The translations under genes were made by a program, and so were the position numbers. A stretch of DNA of 64,000 bases from Methylobacterium longum (GTDB lineage Bacteria > Pseudomonadota > Alphaproteobacteria > Rhizobiales > Beijerinckiaceae): assembly GCF_022179385.1 (NCBI RefSeq), contig NZ_BPQS01000012.1:62001-126000 (forward strand), in the 5' to 3' direction. The notes beneath the pieces were generated by a model. That model had not been told where the DNA came from and made no database searches. It saw only the letters and a program-made list of their open reading frames with translations. Shown one piece after another: positions 32,946 to 40,490 of the stretch; the stretch's first letter is position 1, and the number at the start of each line of letters is the position of its first letter.

Positions 32946-33683
32946 TCAGAAATATGATTTTAAAATACCTGAGATAAGTATGTTCCAGCCGTCAATGAGA
33001 ATGAAGAATAGTATCTTGAACGGCAGTGATATCGCCGTCGGCGGCATCATCATCATGCCCATGGACATGACCAGCACGGCAACGACCATGTCGATGACCA
33101 GGAAGGGCAGCGCGATCAGGAACCCGATCTCGAACCCGCGGCGCAGTTCGGAGATCATGAAGGCTGGAATCAGGATTCGCAGGTCGGTCCGGCCGCCGTC
33201 CGGTGCCCGAAGAGTATTGGCTGCCGCGATTTCCGCGAACGTGTCGAGATCCTTCGGCCGGACATGGGCCAGCATGAAGTCCCGGAACGGCGCCGTCACC
33301 TTGGCGAAGGCCTCCTCCTCGGTGATCTTGTTCTCGGTGAGAGGGCGCACACCGTCCTGCCACGCCCGGTCGAAGGTCGGTCCCATGACGTAGAAGGTCA
33401 TGAACAGCGACAGGCTGATGAGCACGATGTTCGCCGGGGCGCTCTGCAGGCCGAGCCCGGACCGGAGGAACGAGAGCGCCACGACGAACCGGGTGAAGCT
33501 CGTCACCATGACGAGGAGGCCCGGCGCGATCGACAGCACGGTCATCAGCGCGACGAGCTGAACCATCCGCCCGCTGACCGACCCGTTCCCCGGGGGCAGC
33601 ACTTGATCGAGGCCGAACCCCTGGGCACTCGCGGCCGTGGCGGCGAGGAGCAGCGGGCTCGCCATGAAGACGCAACGCAGCAT
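32946..33683 (-). CDS. fliP: flagellar export gate protein FliP
   Basis: 245 residues with a cleavable signal peptide (1-20, AATAASAQ). Hydrophobic segments and signature motifs include MTVLSIAPGLLVMVTSFTRF, LRSGLGLQSAP and PAFMISELRRGFEIGFLIAL, then VVAVLVMSMGMMMMPP. FliP forms, with FliQ and FliR, the core of the export gate in the MS ring. It is the last gene of the flgB-to-fliP group; its 3' end is AT-rich (stop at 32946), suggesting the promoter of the flagellin gene begins there. No fliO was found next to it, although fliO commonly precedes fliP. Confidence 0.95.
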   Translation of the reverse strand: MLRCVFMASPLLLAATAASAQGFGLDQVLPPGNGSVSGRMVQLVALMTVLSIAPGLLVMVTSFTRFVVALSFLRSGLGLQSAPANIVLISLSLFMTFYVMGPTFDRAWQDGVRPLTENKITEEEAFAKVTAPFRDFMLAHVRPKDLDTFAEIAAANTLRAPDGGRTDLRILIPAFMISELRRGFEIGFLIALPFLVIDMVVAVLVMSMGMMMMPPTAISLPFKILFFILIDGWNILISGILKSYF

Positions 33684-33753
33684 GGGGGAACCAGTCCTGA
33701 TCGTCGTCGGCCAGAGGTTCGCGCTCCGCCCGCGCCGCGGACGGACGGGCGCC

Positions 33754-34236
33754 CTACTGAACGACGAGCGTTTCGATGAAGAGGTCGCGGGCCTGGCCTC
33801 TGCTCCGGACCTGAACGCGCTCGGCCAGGTCCTCCCGCAGGTGGCTCAGGCCGCTCGGACCCTCGAGCTGGGCGACCGACAGGGTACGCAGGTAGGCGAC
33901 GATGTCCTGGCGAATCTCGGCGGACACGGCCTCGGGGTTGGTGAGCGCGCCGGCCTTCACGACGATCGACGCCTCGAGCCGGACCCAGACTTCGCTGGGG
34001 CTCGCGAGATTCGTCACCATGGTGCCGAGGTTGGTCACCGTGGCATCGGCACCGTAGCTGGTCACCCGCTGGACCTGCTCCTCCTCGACCTTCTTGCGCT
34101 CGTCCACGGCCTGCTCGACCCGCGAGATCATGTACAGGCCGCTGACCGCGCCGACCCCGATCGCCAGGATCGTGAGCGCCGCGAGCAGCAGCAGCCAGCG
34201 CGGTCCGGCGGACCGGAAGGTTCTGTCGGAGGCCAT
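33754..34236 (-). CDS. fliL: flagellar basal-body-associated protein FliL
   Basis: 160 residues. One membrane helix near the N-terminus (WLLLLAALTILAIGVGAVSGL), then a periplasmic domain with the FliL pattern: VTNLGTMVTNLASPSEVWVR, LEASIVVKAGALTN, IRQDIVAYLRTLSV and GLSHLREDLAERVQ. FliL sits around the stator and helps it bear torque. The gene lies 16 bases after flgH and 70 before fliP. The last residues (RDLFIETLVVQ) are the usual C-terminal strand. Confidence 0.92.
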   Translation of the reverse strand: MASDRTFRSAGPRWLLLLAALTILAIGVGAVSGLYMISRVEQAVDERKKVEEEQVQRVTSYGADATVTNLGTMVTNLASPSEVWVRLEASIVVKAGALTNPEAVSAEIRQDIVAYLRTLSVAQLEGPSGLSHLREDLAERVQVRSRGQARDLFIETLVVQ

Positions 34237-34252
34237 GATCGTGTCCGCCGGA

Positions 34253-35053
34253 TCAGAACGGCGCGACCAGGTCGTAGACCTGCTGGACCATGCCGGGCTG
34301 CTGCACCTCCATGAGCCGGCCCCGACCTCCGTAGGAGACGCGCGCCTCCGCGATCTTGTCGTAGTCGATCGTATTCCGTCGTGAGATGTCCCGCGGCCGG
34401 ACGATGCCCGCGATGTTCAGGACCCGGACTTCGAAATTAACCCGCACCTCCTGGGAACCGCTGATCAGCATGTTCCCGTTGGGGAAGACGTGCGTGACGA
34501 CGGCGGCCACGGACAGCCGGAGCTGCTCCTTGCGGTCGATGGTCCCCTGACCCTTGGTGGAGGAGTTGCCGTTGATCTCGTAGTGATTCTTCGACTCCGG
34601 CGTCAGGCCGAACAGGTCGAGCTGGATGTCGAGGCTCGACTTGGTCCGCGAATCGCGCGACCGGTCCGTGCTGTTGTCGAACTGGGCCTTGTCGTTCATC
34701 GCGATCAGCACCGTCAGAACGTCGCCGACATTCTTCGCCCGGGGATCCTGGAACAGGTCGGCGCTCTGCTGCGCCCAGGTCGAGTGGTAGCCCGGCCGCT
34801 GCGATCCGACGTAGAGCTGCGGCACCGAGTCGTGATTCGGATCGATCCCGAGGCCGACCGGACTCAGGGCGGGGGCGCGGCCGATCTCCTGGATGGGGGT
34901 CGCGCAGGCCCCCAGGGCCGTGAGCGCGGCGATGGCGGCGAGCGCCGCGCCTGATCGCGCCGCAGCCGCGAGCAACCTCAGGCCCCCGGCGCGACGCGCC
35001 CTCCCGCGCCGAACCGGCTGCCACATCGGCGAAGAGCGCTCTGGCCCGGTCAT
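34253..35053 (-). CDS. flgH: flagellar L-ring lipoprotein FlgH
   Basis: 266 residues; ATG at 35053 overlaps the stop of the preceding motE-like gene (ATGA). After an arginine-rich leader and hydrophobic stretch the lipobox LGAC (Cys near 49) marks an outer-membrane lipoprotein. FlgH motifs are SADLFQDPRAKNVGDVLTVL, IAMNDKAQFDNSTDRSRDS and NGNMLISGSQEVRVN, then GIVRPRDISRRNTI. It forms the L ring around the rod in the outer membrane. The leader before the lipobox is longer than usual, so translation might begin at the internal ATG ten codons later. Confidence 0.94.
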   Translation of the reverse strand: MTGPERSSPMWQPVRRGRARRAGGLRLLAAAARSGAALAAIAALTALGACATPIQEIGRAPALSPVGLGIDPNHDSVPQLYVGSQRPGYHSTWAQQSADLFQDPRAKNVGDVLTVLIAMNDKAQFDNSTDRSRDSRTKSSLDIQLDLFGLTPESKNHYEINGNSSTKGQGTIDRKEQLRLSVAAVVTHVFPNGNMLISGSQEVRVNFEVRVLNIAGIVRPRDISRRNTIDYDKIAEARVSYGGRGRLMEVQQPGMVQQVYDLVAPF

Positions 35054-35670
35054 CCTGATTTCTCGCTGTCCTGCGGGCGGCGTTCCCCCTGGTCCGAGCG
35101 CGGCTCGGGGGGAGCCTTGGTGCCGTCGTCGGGCCTGAACGGCACAGGCTCCTTCGGGGGCGTGTTGTTGATGACGTTGGCCAGCCGGGCGGCACGGCCG
35201 GGATCCATCTCGTTCATGATCGCGCTGGCCACGCGGGCATCGAGGCGGGTCAGGATCGCGGCGGCCGCCTCGCTGTCCATGGCGGTCAGCTGCTGCGACG
35301 CGGCCTCGGGGCGCATCTTGGCGTAGATCGCGGTGACGCTCTCGTCCGCCTTGGCGAGGAAGGCCTGCCGGCGCTTCAGCCAGGCCTCGTACTCGGTGCG
35401 CTTGGCTTCCAGCTGGGCGATCCGCGCCTCCACGTCCTTGGCAAGCGCCGTCAGCGCGTCCTTCTGCCAGGTGAAGCGGGCGTCGGCCGCGGCGTTGGCG
35501 ATGCCGGCACAGTATTGCGAGGTGCGGCCCTCCTCGGTCTTGGCCGGCTCGCCCGGCTTCGGCTCGGCCGTCGCCTGGCCGGCCGGCAGCAGGGCGGCCG
35601 CCAGGACGAGGACGACGCCGCGACACAGGCCCCACGCGACGGTGCGGCGCTCGGCGGTCGGGCCGGTCAT
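35050..35670 (-). CDS. motE: MotE family flagellar protein
   Basis: 206 residues with a signal peptide (about 1-35). The mature protein has a long helix (ALAKDVEARIAQLEAKRTEY) and then an MgtE-N-like fold (IYAKMRPEAASQQLTAMDSE, AAAILTRLDARVASAIMNEM, DPGRAARLANVI). In Sinorhizobium, MotE is a periplasmic chaperone for MotC and lies between flgI and flgH, as here. Start and stop both overlap neighbours (ATGA), so the order flgI-motE-flgH is translated as a coupled set. The C-terminus is Pro/Arg/Glu-rich and probably disordered. Confidence 0.85.
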   Translation of the reverse strand: MTGPTAERRTVAWGLCRGVVLVLAAALLPAGQATAEPKPGEPAKTEEGRTSQYCAGIANAAADARFTWQKDALTALAKDVEARIAQLEAKRTEYEAWLKRRQAFLAKADESVTAIYAKMRPEAASQQLTAMDSEAAAAILTRLDARVASAIMNEMDPGRAARLANVINNTPPKEPVPFRPDDGTKAPPEPRSDQGERRPQDSEKSG

Positions 35671-36767
35671 TGGATCACCAGCTCCGCCTGCAGGGCGCCC
35701 GCCGTCTTCACCGCCTGGAGGATGGCGATCACGTCCATCGGCTTCATCCCGACGTTGTTCAGGCCGCGAATCAGGGTCTGCAAGTCGGGACCGGACACGA
35801 TCGCCAGGCGGGCCATCCGCTCGCCCGCCTCAATGTCGGTCCGGGGCACGACGGCCGTCTGGCCGTCGGAGAACGGCGCCGGCTGGGACACCTGCGGCGT
35901 CTCGGTGATGCGCACCGTGAGGTCGCCGTGCGTCACCGCCACGGTGGACACCTGCACGTTCCGGCCGATCACCACGGTTCCGGTCCGCTGGTCGACCACC
36001 ACCTTGGCGGGGATGTCCGGCTGGACCTGCAATTCGCCGATCTCGGCCATGAACCGCGTCCGCCCGACCTGGCCGGGGCGGGACAGGACCACGGTGCGGT
36101 AGTCGCGCGGGCTCGCCGCGCGCCGTCCGTACTTCTGGAGGGTGTGGGCGTTGATCGCGTCGGCGATCAGGACGGCGGTGTGGAAATCGGGGTTCTTCAG
36201 TTCGAGCGCCATGGACGGCAACTCGCTGAACGTTCCGGCGACCGCGTGTTCCACCAGCGCCCCGTTGGGGATCCGGGCGGCCGTCGCCACCCCCGACACG
36301 AGTGATTCGGCTTGGCCGGTCGCGCTGAAGCCGGAGACCACGAGGGCGCCCTGGGCGACCGCGTAGACCTGACCGTCACCGCCGGCGAGCGGCGTCATCA
36401 GCAGCGTGCCGCCGCGCAGGGAGGTGGCGTCACCCATGGAATTCACCGAGACGTCGACCCGCGAGCCCGGCTCGACGTAGGCCGGGAGGTTCGCCGTCAC
36501 CATCACGGCCGCGACGTTGCGGGTCCGCAGGCGCTGGTCGCGCACGTTGATGCCCAGCCGGTCGAGCATCGATTGCAGCGACTGCTCGGTGAACTGCGAA
36601 TTGCGCAGGGTGTCGCCGGTGCTCTGCAGGCCGGTGACGAGCCCGTAGCCGACGATCTGGTTGTCGCGCACGCCCTGGAGGGCCGCGATGTCCTTGATGC
36701 GCGTCGCCGCCGCGGGCGCCGACCAGAGCACGAGACTGGCCAGGGCAAGGATCAGCCGGCGCATCAC
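35667..36767 (-). CDS. flgI: flagellar P-ring protein FlgI
   Basis: 366 residues with a signal peptide (about 1-21). Motifs of the family are clear: RIKDIAALQGVRDNQIVGYG, LVTGLQSTGDTLRNSQFT, NVRDQRLRTRNVAAVMVTAN, GSRVDVSVNSMGDATSLRGG, TLLMTPLAGGDGQVYAVAQG, and the C-terminal LIRGLNNVGMKPMDVIAILQ. It forms the periplasmic P ring on the rod. Start overlaps the flgA stop and its stop overlaps motE (both ATGA). Confidence 0.97.
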   Translation of the reverse strand: MMRRLILALASLVLWSAPAAATRIKDIAALQGVRDNQIVGYGLVTGLQSTGDTLRNSQFTEQSLQSMLDRLGINVRDQRLRTRNVAAVMVTANLPAYVEPGSRVDVSVNSMGDATSLRGGTLLMTPLAGGDGQVYAVAQGALVVSGFSATGQAESLVSGVATAARIPNGALVEHAVAGTFSELPSMALELKNPDFHTAVLIADAINAHTLQKYGRRAASPRDYRTVVLSRPGQVGRTRFMAEIGELQVQPDIPAKVVVDQRTGTVVIGRNVQVSTVAVTHGDLTVRITETPQVSQPAPFSDGQTAVVPRTDIEAGERMARLAIVSGPDLQTLIRGLNNVGMKPMDVIAILQAVKTAGALQAELVIQ

Positions 36768-37255
36768 GGCTGCCCCGTCCGCACGCGGCCGTCCGGCAGG
36801 ACGACGCCCTGGACGACTCGCCCGGTGGCGGTGTTCCGGACGCTGACCGCCTCGTTCACGGCCGCGTTCGCCAGGGCCATCCCCTGGGTCGAGATGGTGA
36901 CGCCGTGCTCATCGAAGACGATCACGGTCGGGGCGCCGCGGGTCACGAGTTTCGCCTCCTCGATGGCGAGGACGGGGATCGTCTCGCCGGGCAGCAGCGT
37001 GCGCCGCGCGATCCGTCCCACGGCCCGGGCCGCCGAATCGACCACCGGCAGGCGCGGCTTGTAGCTCTCCGGGTAGGCCTGATCGCGCAGCATCGTCGGC
37101 TTGATGGCGTCGCCCGCGTAGATCGTCGCCACCGGGACGGGCAGCATCTGCTCTGCGGCGGCGACGGGCGCGGCGGCGAGGCCGACGGCCCAGGCTGCGG
37201 CCAGCGTCCGGGCCGGCCACGCCGCGATCCCTGCGGGGCGAGGGTGTCGGGTCAT
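36764..37255 (-). CDS. flgA: flagellar P-ring assembly chaperone FlgA
   Basis: 163 residues with a signal peptide (about 1-34). The SAF-like domain is visible: VPVATIYAGDAIKPTMLRDQ, GRIARRTLLPGETIPVLAIE, LVTRGAPTVIVFDEHGVTIS and SVRNTATGRVVQGVVLPDGR. FlgA helps FlgI assemble in the periplasm. This is a short form, with only the C-terminal half of the longer enterobacterial FlgA, as usual in alphaproteobacteria. It lies 4 bases after flgG and overlaps flgI. Confidence 0.92.
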   Translation of the reverse strand: MTRHPRPAGIAAWPARTLAAAWAVGLAAAPVAAAEQMLPVPVATIYAGDAIKPTMLRDQAYPESYKPRLPVVDSAARAVGRIARRTLLPGETIPVLAIEEAKLVTRGAPTVIVFDEHGVTISTQGMALANAAVNEAVSVRNTATGRVVQGVVLPDGRVRTGQP

Positions 37256-37259
37256 GATG

Positions 37260-38048
37260 TCAGCGGATACCCTTCGAGATCGTGCCGGCCATCTCGTCCG
37301 CGGCCTGGATCACCTTCGAGTTCATCTCGAACGCCCGCTGAGCCGAGATGAGATTCGTGATCTCGCGCACGGGATCGACGTTGGACGTCTCGAGGTAGCC
37401 CTGCTGGAGCTTGCCGAAGCCCGGATCGCCGGCGAAGCCGGTGACCGGCAGGCCCGAGGCCGGCGTCTCGCGGTACAGGCCGTTCCCCAGGGGCTCGAGC
37501 CCGGCATCGTTGGTGAAATTGGCGAGCTGCAGCTGGCCGATGGTCTGCGGCAGCGGCTGGGCGTCGACCTTGACCATCACTTGGCCGGTCTCGTTGATCA
37601 CCACGTCGACGGCGTTCTGCGGGATGATGATCGCCGGGTCGACGCTGTAGCCCTCGGCCGAGACGAGGCGGCCGTCGGCGTTCTTGTTGAACGAGCCGGC
37701 GCGGGTGTAGTTGATCTCGCCGTTCGGCATCGTGATCTGGAACCAGCCCCGGCCGTTGAGCGCGAGGTCGAGGGGGTTGGTCGTGTTGGTCAGCGGCCCC
37801 TGCCGGTGCAGGTTCCGGATCGCCGTGTTGCGCACGCCGAGGCCCAGCATGGCGCCCTCGGGGATCGCTGATTCGCCGGCCTGGATCGGCACGCCCGCCG
37901 GCCGCTCGGCCTGATAGATCAGGTCCTTGAACTCCGCGCGGGCCGCCTTGAACGCCGTCGTGTTCAGGTTCGAGATGTTGTTGGCGATGACTTCGACGTT
38001 CAGCTGCTGGGCGTTCATGCCCGTGGCCGCAATGGCGAGCGCTCTCAT
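37260..38048 (-). CDS. flgG: distal rod protein FlgG
   Basis: 262 residues, standard length. The N-terminal rod motif reads [20 protein letters not shown] followed by [20 protein letters not shown]; the middle has [20 protein letters not shown]; the C-terminus is the helical [20 protein letters not shown] followed by [18 protein letters not shown]. FlgG forms the distal rod, crossing the periplasm. It is followed 4 bases later by flgA and preceded by fliE with 54 bases between, in the order usual for Hyphomicrobiales. Confidence 0.97.
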   Translation of the reverse strand: MRALAIAATGMNAQQLNVEVIANNISNLNTTAFKAARAEFKDLIYQAERPAGVPIQAGESAIPEGAMLGLGVRNTAIRNLHRQGPLTNTTNPLDLALNGRGWFQITMPNGEINYTRAGSFNKNADGRLVSAEGYSVDPAIIIPQNAVDVVINETGQVMVKVDAQPLPQTIGQLQLANFTNDAGLEPLGNGLYRETPASGLPVTGFAGDPGFGKLQQGYLETSNVDPVREITNLISAQRAFEMNSKVIQAADEMAGTISKGIR

Positions 38049-38102
38049 GATCAGGTCCTTGCGCCGGAGATGGGGGTGTCGAGTTGGGGGCCGCTCGCCC
38101 GG

Positions 38103-38435
38103 TCAGATCGCCATACGGACGATCTCCAGGTAGGCGGCGACGACCTTGTCGCGGATCGCCACCGCCGTCTGGAGCGTCTGCTCGGCCGACATCACCGCCT
38201 CGACCACGGCCTGGGTCGACGCCTTGCCCTGGATCCCGGCGATCGCGGTCGCCTCGCCGGCCTTGACGGTGTCCCGCATCTGCCCCGCCATCTGGGCCAG
38301 GAGATCGCCGAAATTCGAGGTCGGCGCCGCGGAGGATGCGGGCCGGGCGCCCGGCATCGCCAGACCGAGCTCGGTCGCGCCGAAGACGGAGGTCTTGTCG
38401 GAAACGGTTGGGAGGGCTGCGAGGGATTGCATCAT
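38103..38435 (-). CDS. fliE: MS-ring/rod junction protein FliE
   Basis: 110 residues from the ATG at 38435, overlapping the flgC stop as TGATG (a GTG at 38438 is also in frame). The family C-terminal half is clear: TSNFGDLLAQMAGQMRDTVK, GEATAIAGIQGKASTQAVVE, AVMSAEQTLQTAVAIRDKVV, AAYLEIVRMAI. FliE joins the MS ring to the rod and is exported early. Confidence 0.95.
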   Translation of the reverse strand: MMQSLAALPTVSDKTSVFGATELGLAMPGARPASSAAPTSNFGDLLAQMAGQMRDTVKAGEATAIAGIQGKASTQAVVEAVMSAEQTLQTAVAIRDKVVAAYLEIVRMAI

Positions 38436-38851
38436 CACGGCCTCAGGAGTTCGATGATGCCGGCGACCATCGAGCGGGTCTGCTTGATCATTTGCAGATT
38501 CGCCTCGTACGAGCGGTTGGCCTCCCGCATGTCGGCCATCTCGATCAGCATGTTCACGTTCGGCAGCTTGACGTTCCCGTTCCCGTCCGCGGCCGGGTTG
38601 CCGGGGTCGTACTCGACCCGGAACGGGGCCTTGTCCTGGCCGATCTGGCGCACCGCCACCGCCGCCGTCCCGGAGGCCCGGTCGAGCGCCGTGCGGAACG
38701 TGATCGTCTTGCGGGTGTAGGGGTCCGACCCCGCGGTCTGTCCCGTCGACTGCGCGTTCGCGATGTTCTCCGCGATGACCCGCATGCGCTCGGATTGCGC
38801 CTCCATGCCGGAGCCGGCGATCCGCGAGGAGGCGGTCAGGGGGTCGATCAT
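38435..38851 (-). CDS. flgC: proximal rod protein FlgC
   Basis: 138 residues. Characteristic segments are SRIAGSGMEAQSERMRVIAE, NIANAQSTGQTAGSDPYTRK and the C-terminal PNVNMLIEMADMREANRSYE followed by ANLQMIKQTRSMV. FlgC forms the proximal rod together with FlgB and FlgF. Start overlaps the flgB stop (ATGA); stop overlaps the fliE start. Confidence 0.96.
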   Translation of the reverse strand: MIDPLTASSRIAGSGMEAQSERMRVIAENIANAQSTGQTAGSDPYTRKTITFRTALDRASGTAAVAVRQIGQDKAPFRVEYDPGNPAADGNGNVKLPNVNMLIEMADMREANRSYEANLQMIKQTRSMVAGIIELLRP

Positions 38852-39234
38852 TGTCCCGCCTTCACGCTGAGCGACAGCATCCGGTTGAACGCCTTGACGA
38901 CGCCGCCGTTGAGGGCCTGCTCGCGGCTCACCTCGCCGGATTTCATCAGCTGCTCCTCGATGCTGACCGAGTTGCCGGAATGCACGACGTCCCAGCCGCC
39001 GGTGGCCTTCGCGCGCGCCGGCCGTGCGGCGACACCGTCGATTTCCAGGTGGCCGGGCTTGGTCGCCGCCATCGCCAGGACCGTCCGATCGAGCACATCC
39101 TTGAACGGCGCCACGTCCCGGGCGCGATAGCCCGGCGTGTTGGCGTTCGCGATGTTCCCCGAGATGACCGCTTGGCGCGCCGTCAGGTGCTGCAGCTGTC
39201 GCGATGCGAGATTGAAGAGAAAGATCGGGTTCAT
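38848..39234 (-). CDS. flgB: proximal rod protein FlgB
   Basis: 128 residues beginning MNPIFLFNLASRQLQHLTAR, with NIANANTPGYRARDVAPFKD, the standard rod-protein motif, and SIEEQLMKSGEVSREQALNG near the C-terminus. First gene of the flgB-flgC-fliE-flgG-flgA-flgI-motE-flgH-fliL-fliP group; the promoter must lie in the 262 bases before it, directly downstream of ftcR, whose product probably activates it. Confidence 0.94.
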   Translation of the reverse strand: MNPIFLFNLASRQLQHLTARQAVISGNIANANTPGYRARDVAPFKDVLDRTVLAMAATKPGHLEIDGVAARPARAKATGGWDVVHSGNSVSIEEQLMKSGEVSREQALNGGVVKAFNRMLSLSVKAGQ

Positions 39235-39496
39235 GACCTGTCGGCTTCCCGGTTTGGCAATCGTGGCGGCGCCATAATCCCGCGATCGGGAGCGGAATCC
39301 TGATCGCCGCCTTGCGTTGACCGTCTGCTCCGGCGACACAGTTTGGTGTCGGCGGATCTTTGCGCGTCCTGTCTTGTCCGAAGCTTGCGGTGGACGGCTG
39401 TCCGGCTTGGGAGGGCCTGGGCCGGTCCGGCCGCAGGTGTGGCTCTTGCGCCCCGGAGGATCGACGCCGCCGGCACGGGCCGGCGGTGCCGGGCCG
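39235..39496 (-). promoter_or_regulatory. likely promoter region of the flgB operon
   Basis: 262 bases between the ftcR stop and the flgB start, both on the minus strand. No gene is seen in it. By position it should carry the flgB-operon promoter and possibly FtcR sites, but I cannot mark them. Confidence 0.35.
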
Positions 39497-40183
39497 TCAG
39501 TTCACGAAGGCGTATCCGAGGTAGCGCCGCACCTCGATCGGGTCGAAGCTCAGCTTCTGCCGGAGCTTCTTCCGGAGCTTGCTGATGTGGCCTTCGATCA
39601 CGCTCTCATCCACGTCGCTGGTGAAGGCGCCGTAGACGGCGTTGAACACCTGCTCCTTGGTCATTCGCCGGCCGCGGTTGCGGACCAGGAACTCGAGGAT
39701 CTGACGTTCGCGCCGGGGCAGGGCCATCTTCTCCCCGTCGATGTCGGGGTCGCGACCGTCGAAATACACCTTCAGCCGGGCGGTCCGGTCCGCCCCCGCG
39801 TCCCTGGCCTCCTCGCGCTGCGAACGGCGCCACACGGCCTCCGTCCGGGCGAGGATTTCGCGGACATGGATCGGCTTGCGGACGACATCGTCGATGCCCG
39901 CCCCGAACAGATGGAGGGTCTCGGTCAGGCAACGCGTCTCGATCATCGCGATGATCGGCGCGCGTGACCGCTTCTGGATCAGCTCGGGCCATCCCGGCCG
40001 CTGCTCGCAAGCGCCGAGGAGGAAGCCCTGGACCGCATCCAGGTCCGTCCCGGGCGCCGTCTGAAGCCAGTCCGCGAAATCATCCGCCCGCAAACCTACC
40101 GATGAGATGCCTTCTCGATTGAAACTCGCGACGTATCCGTCGGTGACCATCGATCGTTCATCGACAATGACGTACATTGTCAT
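39497..40183 (-). CDS. ftcR: FtcR-type flagellar response regulator
   Basis: 228 residues; ATG at 40183 with GGAG four bases upstream, with a second ATG two codons later. It starts MTMYVIVDERSMVTDGYVAS, closely like Brucella FtcR. The N-terminal receiver-like domain (1-120) has RAPIIAMIETRCLTETLHLF and GIDDVVRKPIHVREILART; a clear phospho-Asp in the third strand is hard to place, as in other FtcR proteins. The C-terminal OmpR-type winged helix (about 140-225) contains ALPRRERQILEFLVRNRGRR, SVIEGHISKLRKKLRQKL and RYLGYAFVN. It activates flagellar genes in Brucella. Its position ahead of the flgB operon agrees with that role. Confidence 0.9.
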   Translation of the reverse strand: MTMYVIVDERSMVTDGYVASFNREGISSVGLRADDFADWLQTAPGTDLDAVQGFLLGACEQRPGWPELIQKRSRAPIIAMIETRCLTETLHLFGAGIDDVVRKPIHVREILARTEAVWRRSQREEARDAGADRTARLKVYFDGRDPDIDGEKMALPRRERQILEFLVRNRGRRMTKEQVFNAVYGAFTSDVDESVIEGHISKLRKKLRQKLSFDPIEVRRYLGYAFVN

Positions 40184-40490
40184 AAGACTCCGCTGCTTAA
40201 ATGGCAGATAATGATGTAAAACTTGTCCCGCATCGAGATATTTGCGTTGCGTCTTGTCTCGTGATCCAAGAATTAAATTTGGTCAACAGTTTGTCAGCAG
40301 GGATCAGTGCTGGATCGGCCTCAGAGACGGGCAAAGAATTCAGAATTTATGCCGATCGGTATCGCAGTTTGATGCAAAATTTACCGGAAAGTATCGATCA
40401 TGAACGGAGCGATAATATTTTCCTGCGACATCCCGGGTGTGAGAACGGGACGATCGTGCGGGCGCGACATCGCGAGATTTGGCTGAGCTG
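40184..40490. promoter_or_regulatory. 307-base AT-rich divergent region between ftcR and the heparinase-like gene
   Basis: Noticeably AT-richer than its surroundings and without a supported gene (a 96-codon plus-strand frame here has unusual composition and overlaps the next gene). It must contain the promoters of ftcR and the heparinase-like gene. Confidence 0.45.
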